Below, piece by piece: positions 15,757 to 24,284 of a stretch of 56,412 bases of DNA (position 1 is the first letter of the stretch; every line of letters starts with the position of its first letter). Made by a program: the position numbers and the translations under genes. This stretch comes from JABSQH01 sp039177505 (GTDB lineage Bacteria; Actinomycetota; Acidimicrobiia; Acidimicrobiales; Ilumatobacteraceae), in assembly GCA_039177505.1 (NCBI GenBank), contig JBCDFR010000026.1, positions 1 to 56,412 of the forward strand, written 5' to 3'. The notes beneath the pieces are model-generated. The model ran no database searches. It saw only the letters and a list, made by a program, of their open reading frames with translations, and had not been told where the DNA came from.

Positions 15757-17420
15757 GACGGGATCACCACCTGGGTGCCCGCGGCGATGCCGTCGACTTC
15801 GACCTGGCCGTCGCTGAACATGCCCGGCGTGACGGCGACGAACTCGGTACCCGCAGCGGTCACCACCTCGACCGCGTAGCGCCCGTCACCGACTGCCACG
15901 AGGGCGCTGGCCGGCACGACCGTGACACCCTCGGCGATCTCGTCGACGAGCTTGACGACGACATCGATCTCGTTCAGATCAGCGACCGTCTCCGGCACCG
16001 CCGGAAGCACGATCTCCACTGCGAGCGTCGCCGTGGCCGTCTCGTCCATCGGGTCGATCGCCGACGACGTCGCCAGCGACTGCACGGTGCCGGCGACGAT
16101 CTCCCCGTCGGGGAACTCGACATCGACCACGGTGCCCTCGGCGAGTTGGTCCTGATCGGCAACGGCGATGGCCGTCTCCACGATCCGCTCGGTGGTGTCG
16201 ACCGATGTGGTCCAGAGCGTGCTGCCCGACGCCAGCACGTCGCCGCTCTCGACCAGCAGCGCACCAACGGTCGACCCCGGCTCGACCACGACGATCTGAT
16301 CGAGTGCAACTTCGCCATCGACGTCGACCGCTTCGAACGTGTTCTCGAGGTCTGCCTGCCAGTCGATGACCGCTTCCTCGGTCGCTTCGTCGAAGGTCTC
16401 GTCGACGACGAGGTCGCCGCCAGCGTCGTATCCGAGCGCAAGCAACATCTCTTCGATCGCCGCAACGTCAGCGCCGTCGTCGACGCCCTCGGACAGGTCC
16501 CGCTCGAACTCGGCGTTGGTGACCACAGCGGTGACGGGCACCCCGTCGATGGAGTACACGACGTCGCCTGCGTGTAGTGGTTGGTCCGGCGCGACGAGCA
16601 GTTCGACTTCACCGGCCGAGTTGGCGAACACGCCGGGACTCACCGCCGCGACCTCGTTCAGTCCGACAACGGGCGTCGCGAGTTGCACTTGGTCGCCGAC
16701 CGACACGTCGACGTCGATGACCTCGCTCGGACCACCGAGCACGACGACTGCGCCCGGCCCGACGATGCCCGTCGCTTCGACACCGAGATCCTCTTGCCAT
16801 CGAACAACGGCATCGGTGGTTGCAGTATCGAACACACCGTCGACCAGGAACTCCTCGTCGACAGGATCGCCGTCGTCGTCGACGTCGGCGAAGTGGTACC
16901 CGAGCGCCGCGAGGTTTTGTTCGAGCAGCAGGACGTCGTCGCCGGCAGCGCCCTCTCCGAGCTCGCGATATAGCGGCACATCGCCGTAGAACACCACGGC
17001 GGGGACGCCGTTGAGCGCGTATATCTCGTCGCCCTGAACGACCGTCTGGCCGCTCTCGACCAACTCTGTGACCACGCCATCGGACGCTGCAGTCACCGTG
17101 GTCGTATTGGCATAACGCAACGTCCCGTCGAGATCGGTGAACTCGACAAGGTCGGCAGTCTCAGCAGTGACGGCTTGCAGCGCGATCGTCGGGGTGTCGT
17201 CGGTGGTCGAGTCGCCGCCGAGGGCGAGCACCACGATGGCGACCGCAACGGCGGCAACGACGAGCCCGCTGGCGACGACGAACCACGTGCGCCGAGATCG
17301 CCTGGGTGCTGGCTCGTCCGCCGAGTGGTGAGGGACAACCTCCCCTACGGCGACATGTTGTGCAGGCGCTGGCGACGGTTGCGTCACCGGCTGATCAGGA
17401 GTATTCGAGAGCACCGGCAT
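15753..17420 (-). CDS. Efflux adaptor (HlyD/MacA-like) with two peptidoglycan-binding domains
   Basis: A 555-residue membrane-anchored adaptor. A Pro-rich cytoplasmic N-terminus precedes one membrane helix (residues 46-67). The outer part has biotinyl-lipoyl-like segments (AASDGVVTELVESGQTVVQGDEIYAL) and two embedded peptidoglycan-binding-type repeats (DDVLLLEQNLAALGYHF and ADVAAIEEMLLALGYD). A C-terminal beta-barrel follows (ITVVPASALVAVGDGRYAVEV-like). GGAGG lies 8 bases before ATG 17420, inside the end of the lipoprotein gene one base upstream. In a monoderm actinobacterium it should link the exporter to the cell wall. Confidence 0.88.
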   Translation of the reverse strand: MPVLSNTPDQPVTQPSPAPAQHVAVGEVVPHHSADEPAPRRSRRTWFVVASGLVVAAVAVAIVVLALGGDSTTDDTPTIALQAVTAETADLVEFTDLDGTLRYANTTTVTAASDGVVTELVESGQTVVQGDEIYALNGVPAVVFYGDVPLYRELGEGAAGDDVLLLEQNLAALGYHFADVDDDGDPVDEEFLVDGVFDTATTDAVVRWQEDLGVEATGIVGPGAVVVLGGPSEVIDVDVSVGDQVQLATPVVGLNEVAAVSPGVFANSAGEVELLVAPDQPLHAGDVVYSIDGVPVTAVVTNAEFERDLSEGVDDGADVAAIEEMLLALGYDAGGDLVVDETFDEATEEAVIDWQADLENTFEAVDVDGEVALDQIVVVEPGSTVGALLVESGDVLASGSTLWTTSVDTTERIVETAIAVADQDQLAEGTVVDVEFPDGEIVAGTVQSLATSSAIDPMDETATATLAVEIVLPAVPETVADLNEIDVVVKLVDEIAEGVTVVPASALVAVGDGRYAVEVVTAAGTEFVAVTPGMFSDGQVEVDGIAAGTQVVIPS

Positions 17421-17421
17421 G

Positions 17422-18090
17422 TCACTCACCTCCTTCGCCGCTGGCGCCACCGGGGCCAAACCCGCCGGCGAACAGGGCCTGACACTCCCCGATCGCTTCC
17501 TGCGAACCGGGGTCGCCGGGGTCGAACGCATCGCCGAAAAGCCCTGCATCGCCTCCACCGGGTCCGAGGCTGGAGATGTCCGGATCATCGACGTCGAGGC
17601 CGTTGTCGCGCAGGCACTGGGCGAACTCGAGCAACGTGTCTTGGGTATCAGCGTCGATTTGGCCACCGCCGGGCAGGAAGCTCGCGCCCTCGATCAGTGG
17701 CCCGCACACCTCAGCGGCGGCTTGCGTGACCTCATTTCCGCCGGCGCCGCCAACACCTGCTGCACCGCCGGGACCGAGACCACCGAACAGATCGATGCTG
17801 CCATCGGCGTTGGTCACCGGATCCGGCCAGTCGACGCCCTCGTCGCGCATGCACTGTGCGAACTGCAACGCCAGCTCCTCGTCGCTGAGGTCCGACGTCA
17901 CGACCGATGCGTCGCCGTCGCTCGTGACATCGTCTGCGTCAGCAGCGTCGGCGACGCCGTCGATCACGACTTCTGGCGTCGCCGAGTTGCTGTCGTCGCT
18001 GCCGCCGCATGCGGTCAACGCCAGGCCGGCGGCGGCGCATGCGGCGAGGGCGCTTCGGCGCCGTCGGGTGGGCTGATGGGTGTGGTTCAC
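17422..18090 (-). CDS. Lipoprotein with two Cys-containing repeats, exporter-associated
   Basis: A 222-residue lipoprotein. An Arg-rich n-region is followed by LAACAAAGLALTAC, with the lipobox LTAC and Cys at residue 28. The mature part carries two copies of a short motif, LQFAQCMRDEGVDWPDP and LLEFAQCLRDNGLDVDDPD, separated by a Gly-rich stretch. Proteins with this motif commonly accompany MacAB-like exporters with peptidoglycan-binding adaptors in actinobacteria. It is the first gene of the operon and ends one base before the adaptor. The function is unknown. Confidence 0.8.
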   Translation of the reverse strand: MNHTHQPTRRRRSALAACAAAGLALTACGGSDDSNSATPEVVIDGVADAADADDVTSDGDASVVTSDLSDEELALQFAQCMRDEGVDWPDPVTNADGSIDLFGGLGPGGAAGVGGAGGNEVTQAAAEVCGPLIEGASFLPGGGQIDADTQDTLLEFAQCLRDNGLDVDDPDISSLGPGGGDAGLFGDAFDPGDPGSQEAIGECQALFAGGFGPGGASGEGGE

Positions 18091-18203
18091 GCTGATCTCC
18101 CTGTGAATGGATCGATTGGCCGATCCGCCGTAGCGGACCGTGCGACGAGCGTGAACGTCGCTGGTGAGATCGCCCTGAGTCCGACCTGAAGCGTCGCTGA
18201 AGC

Positions 18204-19706
18204 TCAGCGAACAGTGGGCTCGCGGACACGGGCGTTGCTGGTCGCGCCTGCGCCGTCGTCGATGACTGGTTCAACGACATGGTCGTCGAGCGTCATGGCA
18301 ACCGAGAACCCGACCGCGGCTCCACCCTCAGACGGTGTACGTGCCCACACGGTGCCGCCATGAACATCGGCGACCTGCTTCACGATCGCCAGCCCGATGC
18401 CGTTGCCGGGACGGTTGCGCGCCTTGGGAGATCGATAGAAGCGGTCGAAGACGAACGCGACGTCGTCGTCGGGGATACCCGGTCCTTCATCGTGGACTTC
18501 GATTCGGCCGCCGAGCACGGTGATGACGATCCGACCGTCTGGATCGCCGTACTTCACGGCGTTGTCGACGAGGTTGCGAACAGCTCGTCGGATCATCGTC
18601 GGACGCACTTCCGCCGCCGATCGGTCGACGTCGACCTCGATCGAGCGTCCGGTGGCCACGCTGATCGTGTGGGCCACCTCGCCGACGAGCGGTCCGAGAT
18701 CGAGGACCTCGTCGTCTTCGTCGGCGCTACGCGCGTCGGCCGCGAGGTCTACGAGGTCGGACACCAGCGCCGACAGTTGCTCGGCGTCGGCCACGGCAGC
18801 GGCCAGCATCTCGTTCCTGCGTTCCGGACCCGGGTCGGTGTGGGCCAGGTACTCGACGCGCATTCGTAGCGAGGTCAACGGCGTTCGCAATTCGTGGCTG
18901 GCGTCGGCGACGAGGCGCTTCTGCTGCTCGCGCCCGACCTCGAGGGCCGACATCAGCCGGTTGTAGCTCTCGGCCAGCCGCCCGATCTCGTCGCTGCGCC
19001 TCACCTCCACGCGTCCGGGCAGGTCGTCGAGCTCGGCGAGGTGTTCCGCCGTCGTCGTCAACTGATTGATCGGCTTGGTCAGCCAGCGCCCGACCAGCCA
19101 GCTAGCGACGACCACCGCAAGCACCCCGACCGACGACAGCAGTGCGAGCTGCAGTGCCAGGTTGGAGAGCGCGTTGGTTTCGTTGGTGACGTCGCGAGAA
19201 AACTGAATGCCGACGACTGGGTCGCCGAACAGCACCGGCTGATCGGGACGGTCGACCGGCATGGTGACGACGCGATAGGGCGTTCCGCCGATGGAGACGT
19301 CCTCGAAGAACGGCGCCGCATCACCGAGCGACTCCAGGGCTGCAGGCGACGGTTCGATCGGCGGCGAGCCCTCGACGGAGCCATCCGCCAACAACACACC
19401 GACCTGGGTCTGATCCCCACGGGCATTGAACAGGTCAGGATCGCCGAGAAACGGCAGGACGCTCGGATCGAGATCATCGAGGTCGACGTCGAGATCGGGG
19501 TCGAGCGCTTCCACCCCGCCGAGATCGAGCGTGGTATCGGGTGCATCGATGATCCGCTGTATCGGGACGAGCCGCTGGAACAGTGCTGTGTCGACACTCT
19601 GACGCGACTCGTTGGCGGCCAGCCACCAGGCGACGGTCGAGACGCTGGTCACCGTCAGCAGGCCGAGCAGCCCGAAGACGATCGTGAGACGCAGACTGAG
19701 TCTCAC
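18204..19706 (-). CDS. Two-component sensor histidine kinase
   Basis: A 500-residue membrane kinase. Two membrane helices (about residues 5-30 and 185-207) flank a 150-residue extracytoplasmic sensor domain rich in Asp. HAMP and HisKA domains follow, with the phospho-acceptor His271 in DASHELRTPL, then an HATPase domain with N-box RNLVDNAVKYG, G1 DEGPGIPDDD and G2 GNGIGLAIVKQ. GTG 19706 is preferred as the start because it overlaps the regulator's stop (GTGA); a TTG at 19721 is possible. It is probably linked to the adjacent exporter/lipoprotein genes. Confidence 0.9.
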   Translation of the reverse strand: MRLSLRLTIVFGLLGLLTVTSVSTVAWWLAANESRQSVDTALFQRLVPIQRIIDAPDTTLDLGGVEALDPDLDVDLDDLDPSVLPFLGDPDLFNARGDQTQVGVLLADGSVEGSPPIEPSPAALESLGDAAPFFEDVSIGGTPYRVVTMPVDRPDQPVLFGDPVVGIQFSRDVTNETNALSNLALQLALLSSVGVLAVVVASWLVGRWLTKPINQLTTTAEHLAELDDLPGRVEVRRSDEIGRLAESYNRLMSALEVGREQQKRLVADASHELRTPLTSLRMRVEYLAHTDPGPERRNEMLAAAVADAEQLSALVSDLVDLAADARSADEDDEVLDLGPLVGEVAHTISVATGRSIEVDVDRSAAEVRPTMIRRAVRNLVDNAVKYGDPDGRIVITVLGGRIEVHDEGPGIPDDDVAFVFDRFYRSPKARNRPGNGIGLAIVKQVADVHGGTVWARTPSEGGAAVGFSVAMTLDDHVVEPVIDDGAGATSNARVREPTVR

Positions 19707-20407
19707 GACGCCGCGACGCAACGCGCCGCATAACCGACGCCGCGGACGGTGTGGACCAGTCGCGCACCACCGTTGCGTTCGGTCTTGCGGCGCAGCTGCG
19801 ACACGAAGACCTCGAGCGAATTGGACATGAGGTCCTCGTCGTACCCCCAGATCTCCTGGTGCAGATGCTCGCGTGTCAACACCGCCGGCGAGTGCGCCAC
19901 GAGGAGACGCAGGAGTTCGAACTCGAGCCGGGTCACGTAGATCGGGGCACCGTCACGCGTCACCTCGCGGGTCTCGGTGTCGACGATCAGGTCCGCCAAC
20001 TGCATCGGGCCAGAGCCTGCGTCGCTCGACGTCCCCGGGCGGCGCAGCAGGGCGCGCACTCGGGCCAACAGCTCGTCCAGGGCGAAGGGCTTCACGAGAT
20101 AGTCGTCGGCGCCCGCGTCGAGCCCCTCGACTCGATCACCAACCTCATGCCGAGCGGTCAACATCAACACAGGCCCAGAGCACGCATGTCGTCGCAGCCG
20201 GCGGCACACATCGAGTCCATCCATTCCGGGGAGTCCGACATCGAGGATCACCAAGTCGGCTGTGAGCGTCTCGTTCGTTGCCACAGCCTGCTCGCCGTCG
20301 GCATACGCCACAACTCGATGACCCTGCGACGACAGCACCGCAGCAAGCATCTCGCGCACCGACTGGTCGTCTTCGACGACGACGAGGCGGGCCGGTTCCG
20401 ACGACAT
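19703..20407 (-). CDS. OmpR-family response regulator
   Basis: A 234-residue regulator with an N-terminal receiver domain (acidic pocket VEDD, phospho-acceptor D56 in LVILDVGLPG, Lys in LVKPFALDELLAR) and a C-terminal winged-helix DNA-binding domain (TRLEFELLRLLVAHSP, SLEVFVSQLRRKTE, VHTVRGVGYAAR). It is coupled to the kinase downstream by GTGA overlap. Direct-repeat targets upstream of the exporter operon were not identified. Confidence 0.93.
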   Translation of the reverse strand: MSSEPARLVVVEDDQSVREMLAAVLSSQGHRVVAYADGEQAVATNETLTADLVILDVGLPGMDGLDVCRRLRRHACSGPVLMLTARHEVGDRVEGLDAGADDYLVKPFALDELLARVRALLRRPGTSSDAGSGPMQLADLIVDTETREVTRDGAPIYVTRLEFELLRLLVAHSPAVLTREHLHQEIWGYDEDLMSNSLEVFVSQLRRKTERNGGARLVHTVRGVGYAARCVAAS

Positions 20408-20495
20408 CGACGGCGATGTTGCCCGACGCGGTTAAGAAACGGGTGAACAAATCCTGAGCCGCTGCTGAAGGCCTTTGCTCGCCGTTGGCGATTTG

Positions 20496-21143
20496 CTAGC
20501 AGGTGAAGGTGAACTCGACTGCGCCGCGGCTGACCGAGGCAGTCCCGCTCAACGTTCGACCGTCGAGCGCGACGACCGTGTCGGTCGCGCGCTCCTCTTC
20601 GAACGTGTCACCAATGAAGAGTCCGTCGAATTCATCGAACTCCTCGTCGACGGTGCCGCTCAGACGGAACGGCGTCCCATCAGCAAGCGTCCCGACGATG
20701 TTGAAGCTCCCGGCAAACGCTGGATTGACCGTCTCACAGATCCCGAAGTCGAAGTCGTCAGAAGGATCACCGAGATCGGGGTCGATCATCACGTCGGACT
20801 GGCTCGGCCCGGTGAGCTCGAACGTCTCACCCGCGATCACGACGGTCCCCGTGTCGATCGCCGGTGCATCGGTCGAACTATCGCCACCCGAGTCTCCGCC
20901 GTCTGTTGCGCCCTCGTCGGTCTCAGCGGCCTCAGTCGGCTCGTCGGCCGTCATCTCGTCCCCGTCACCGCCGTCGTCGGTGACTGCTCCGCTCCCGATT
21001 TCTTCCGTCGTCGCAGTCGAGGCGACGACGGAATCAGTGGGCTCGCCATCTCCGTCGTCGCTCCCTCCACACGCCGCGACGACGGTGGTCACGACAGCCA
21101 CCGCGGCGAGACGAACACGGCGGGAGTGATGTTGGCTACTCAT
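20496..21143 (-). CDS. Acidic lipoprotein, paralogue of the one at 8.1 kb
   Basis: A 215-residue lipoprotein. The signal peptide RVRLAAVAVVTTVVAAC ends in a lipobox, then an Asp/Thr/Ser-rich linker of about 70 residues, then a compact domain (TVVIAGETFEL, DFGICETV, GTPFRLSGTVDEEFDEF) that ends in a terminal Cys (EFTFTC). The placing of two Cys, one early and one at the very end, matches the lipoprotein at 8136-8798. It lies 88 bases upstream of the response regulator gene and is transcribed the same way. Confidence 0.78.
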   Translation of the reverse strand: MSSQHHSRRVRLAAVAVVTTVVAACGGSDDGDGEPTDSVVASTATTEEIGSGAVTDDGGDGDEMTADEPTEAAETDEGATDGGDSGGDSSTDAPAIDTGTVVIAGETFELTGPSQSDVMIDPDLGDPSDDFDFGICETVNPAFAGSFNIVGTLADGTPFRLSGTVDEEFDEFDGLFIGDTFEEERATDTVVALDGRTLSGTASVSRGAVEFTFTC

Positions 21144-21299
21144 GCCGGCACAGCAAGCGTTGTGCCGCCCGATCGCCCTTGGAACGATGCCGATTACGGG
21201 TGACGGTCAGCTCGCGTCCCCCTCACGGCTTCGGTCGACTGCTCGATGACTTCGGGCGACGTGCAACCTCGCACCGACCACCCCTACGCTGTTGCCGAG

Positions 21300-21617
21300 A
21301 TGACTGACACACACCATCACGGCTCTGCGGCCCTCGATCTGCCTGACCCCGATCAACTGATCGCCATGGTGCGGTCCGTGCAGGCCGACCTCGGCGACGC
21401 TGCCAGCGGTGACGTGTCGGCGCAACTCGATCAGATCGCCGATGGAGTTGCCGCCTTGGACCGGGCGCTCGACACCGAGCGCGCCTATTCGGCCCACGTG
21501 AAGATGCACTTCATGGAATGCGAAGAGAGCTCCTCGTACCGCATCGGCCACGCCATCGTCCGTGCCGGAAAGGCACCGAAGCAGCTCATCGCGTCGCTGC
21601 GCTCTGGCCGCAGCTGA
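21300..21617 (+). CDS. Small helical hypothetical protein
   Basis: A 105-residue protein from ATG 21300. A His-rich start (TDTHHHG) precedes a probable coiled coil (DQLIAMVRSVQADLG to ALDRALDTERAYSAH). The C-terminal YRIGHAIVRAGKAPKQLIASLR resembles the basic tail seen after coiled coils in some glycosyltransferase-associated proteins. Codon usage agrees with a real gene on the plus strand. A longer frame starting at 21246 is possible. No function is assigned. Confidence 0.5.
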   Translation: MTDTHHHGSAALDLPDPDQLIAMVRSVQADLGDAASGDVSAQLDQIADGVAALDRALDTERAYSAHVKMHFMECEESSSYRIGHAIVRAGKAPKQLIASLRSGRS

Positions 21618-21740
21618 TTTCCCACATCGCCACAGACCTGGCGCGACGGCGTGCTCCTCATGATGTCGGCCGTCCGCCGAACCAAAGTGTGATGTCACAT
21701 GGGGGGCGCTCGGAGGCGAGTACGGGAGTCGATGTCGGAG

Positions 21741-22961
21741 CTAGTGACGAGCCCCAGCATGCGAGCGCGCCGGTCGAGCGAAACCTCGACGACCGCGGAT
21801 GACAGCGATCGCGACGGCGAGAACCAGCGCTCCCACCGCCAACGCACCGAGCGCCAGAAACAACTGGATCCCACTCGCCGCGCCCGCTACGTCGCTGGCC
21901 TGAATCGACTCGGACGGTGCTTCGGGCGCCGCCGGCTGCAGCGCCGAGAACTGCTCTGGGGATGACGGCGCGTCGGTCACCGCCGCATCGTCATCTTCGA
22001 ACACCCCAAGCGCACGCGCCGTCGCCATGTCGACAGCGCCGGTGACCTGGAGGTCGCCGACCAGCCGTTGGTATTCAGCGACGGCGAACATCGTTTCGTT
22101 ACCGAACACTCCGTCCACCCCACCGGGGAGAGCAACGCCAGCATCGACGACCGCTTGCTGCACGGCCGAGACGACCTCACCCTCGGCACCCGGAACGAGC
22201 GTCGTCCATGCTGCCGTCGTTGGGTTGATGCTCTCACCGGCAAGCACCCGCTCGACCGATCCAGCGATGAACGTCGTGACGGCGTCGACCCCGGCGCTGG
22301 TGAGGTGAACTCCGTCGCTCTCGAACCATGCCGCTGCTCCGTTGGAGTAGGTGGCCCAGTCGGCGACCTGGAGGAAACCGTCAGACTTCTCCGCTGCCCG
22401 GAGGAGTTGTTCGTTGTACTCCTCGAACGTGCGCGCACTCGTCTGCTCCTGCGGATCCTGATACGAGACGTCCCCACCGGCGCGCAACGTCAGCCAAACG
22501 ACGTTACCAACGCCTTGACGTCGGGCTTCGTCGATCACCCCATCGATTGCCTCGTCGATGCTCGAGATCGGGTCGTTGTAGCCCGACATGATGACGACAA
22601 CCTCGCCGAGCTGGCCGTCGAGCGATTGCATGACGGCGATGACGTTCGCCGATCGGTAGCCCTCCCGACTGAAGCAAGACGGCTCGACCGTACGTCGGCA
22701 CGATTCTGCGTTGAGGACGAAGTTGAACCGTTGGAGCGCCCCGTAGTCGAAGTACCACCGCACACCAGCAAGCGTCGAGTCACCGATCAGGCTGATACGG
22801 GGTGCGCTGCCCGCCGCATCGAACTCAAGTGTTTCGTCGGCGCGTGCGGTGCCTCCGCCGACGACGCAGAGCGCTGCAAGCCAAAAGCCGACAACCGATG
22901 CCAGGCATCGATGCCGGCGAGACAGCCGAGGCGCCAGCGATGTGCAAACCATCTGCACCAT
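21741..22961 (-). CDS. Secreted SGNH hydrolase with peptidoglycan-binding domain and C-terminal anchor
   Basis: A 406-residue exported protein. A signal peptide covers residues 1-41 (ASVVGFWLAALCVVGGGTARA). The SGNH/GDSL hydrolase domain has block I ISLIGDSTLAG, block III GYND and the Asp/His pair in SDGVHLTSAG. A peptidoglycan-binding-1 repeat follows (AVQQAVVDAGVALPGGVDGVFGNETMFAVAEYQ, split here by its Gly pair). A C-terminal membrane helix (LFLALGALAVGALVLAVAIAVI) and a basic tail (RGRRGFARPARSHAGARH) end the protein. It could deacylate a wall or surface glycan or lipid. The frame is open upstream, but that part belongs to pseudogene remains; ATG 22961 starts the signal peptide. Confidence 0.82.
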   Translation of the reverse strand: MVQMVCTSLAPRLSRRHRCLASVVGFWLAALCVVGGGTARADETLEFDAAGSAPRISLIGDSTLAGVRWYFDYGALQRFNFVLNAESCRRTVEPSCFSREGYRSANVIAVMQSLDGQLGEVVVIMSGYNDPISSIDEAIDGVIDEARRQGVGNVVWLTLRAGGDVSYQDPQEQTSARTFEEYNEQLLRAAEKSDGFLQVADWATYSNGAAAWFESDGVHLTSAGVDAVTTFIAGSVERVLAGESINPTTAAWTTLVPGAEGEVVSAVQQAVVDAGVALPGGVDGVFGNETMFAVAEYQRLVGDLQVTGAVDMATARALGVFEDDDAAVTDAPSSPEQFSALQPAAPEAPSESIQASDVAGAASGIQLFLALGALAVGALVLAVAIAVIRGRRGFARPARSHAGARH

Positions 22962-23135
22962 TATTGAGCCACAGACCCGAAGCCCACCAGCGCGTCGCGC
23001 GTCGACGACGCGGAGACCGATCCGGATCTCGACATGTGGGTGCAGTTCGCGCACGTGGCGGTCACCGGCGGCCGTGCGCCGCACGGAGTCACCGATCGGG
23101 TACACGACGCGGTGGTGAACAACACGTTCTGGGTC

Positions 23136-23560
23136 GTCGCTCCATGGTCGGGCGCCGAGTCGCTCGAAGATCGCCAGCGCGGCGTCTCGTCCCGCTCGAT
23201 CGCCGGCGGCGAGAGCTACCGCTTCTTCGTACGGGCAACCGATCGTGTGCCACAGCTTGGGCGCGGAGTAGTGGAAACTCGTGTCGTCCGCTCCCGACTT
23301 GGACGAGAGCAGATGACTGGTCGAAACCACGTAGGGCGTAGGTCCCAAGCGCATGAAACTCGACCGACGCCGCGGCGACGATGTCGGCGACTGCCGTCGT
23401 GGCCATGGCGCGTGATGCACGGCTTCCTGAATGGCCATTACGGCGACGACCGGGCCCCCCAACGGGCAAAGGCGGCAGCGAAGCCGTCACCGGTCGCGGA
23501 GAAGATGTAGCCACCGGAGTGGGACCTGCCCGAATGGAACGAGCCGAACACCGGCGACTC
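23136..23560 (-). pseudogene. Remains of a class III nucleotidyl cyclase-AAA-TPR regulator
   Basis: Pieces of one protein lie in order but in different minus frames. SGGYIFSATGDGFAAAFAR (about 23560-23470) is the cyclase metal-site region. AVMAIQEAVHHAPWPR follows in another frame. Then VEFHALGTYALRGFDQ with VQVGSGRHEFPLLRAQ (23257-23394) is the cyclase end and the FPPLR-type linker of actinobacterial cyclase/ATPase regulators. TIGCPYEEAVALAAGDRAG and AALAIFERLGARPW (23136-23252) belong to the TPR tail of the same protein class. The ATPase part is missing, so there is one large internal deletion plus frameshifts. Confidence 0.65.
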
Positions 23561-23655
23561 GCCGGCGTGGTGCTACGACGAAGCCGACGTCTGGTGCAGA
23601 CCCGCCCCAAAGCGACGCATCGAACGAGCGATCGATAACCGCCTGGCAGGTGTGG

Positions 23656-23728
23656 AGCCGGGTGCGGGAGTCGAACCCGCGACCACATGATTACAAGTCA
23701 AGTGCTCTACCAACTGAGCTAACCCGGC
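23656..23728 (-). tRNA. tRNA-Thr(TGT)
   Basis: A 73-base cloverleaf: acceptor GCCGGGT/ACCCGGC, D-arm GCTC...GAGC, anticodon loop CTTGTAA giving anticodon TGT, and T-arm GCGGG-TTCGACT-CCCGC. CCA is not encoded. It reads codon ACA. Confidence 0.95.
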
Positions 23729-23930
23729 GCGCCACCGATGCTACGGCGCAGCTCGAAGTACCACACCGACGTTTGACGACGTTCGATGCCGCACCGATCC
23801 AGCCTGCTGCAGTAGCGGCGGCGATTCTGGCGACCGGCGGCGGCACTCGCCATGAGCGGCAATCGACGACACACACGCTCTGGCTACGGCATCCACCAAC
23901 GGCGACACGGGCGCTGCAACAATCGACAGC

Positions 23931-24194
23931 GTGACGACGAGTTGGGCGCCTCCGGCAACGACGCTGATCGCCGCGCCGTGGCCCGCCCCCGATCCGGCGA
24001 CGCGCGTCGTCGATATCCGGGCGGCCTGCCCGTGGCCTGCACCGCGTCCGACGGACCACGCACTGCAATGGGACGACGGAGCACCGACAAGAGATGTCAT
24101 GGCGCCCTCGCGACGCCGCTATCCGTTGGCGATCGCACTCGGCACGGCGATGGTCGCGATTGCCGCTTTCGGCGCGCTGTTCCTCGCGATCTGA
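23931..24194 (+). CDS. Small single-pass membrane protein
   Basis: An 87-residue protein from GTG 23931. It is Trp/Pro-rich at the N-terminus (SWAPPATTLIAAPWPAPDP, ACPWPAPRP) and ends in one membrane helix (YPLAIALGTAMVAIAAFGALFLAI), suggesting a cytoplasmic N-terminus with a C-terminal tail anchor. It lies between tRNA-Thr and the convergent sortase gene. A short stem CCGCC/GGCGG follows its stop. No family is recognised. Confidence 0.55.
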   Translation: MTTSWAPPATTLIAAPWPAPDPATRVVDIRAACPWPAPRPTDHALQWDDGAPTRDVMAPSRRRYPLAIALGTAMVAIAAFGALFLAI

Positions 24195-24284
24195 CGCAGG
24201 CCGCCAACGGCGGGGCCGCTTCTGTTCGCGGCAACGTGCGAATCTCTCGCGGAATCCCCGGTTTTTCGGTGGGGCGGTGGGCGG

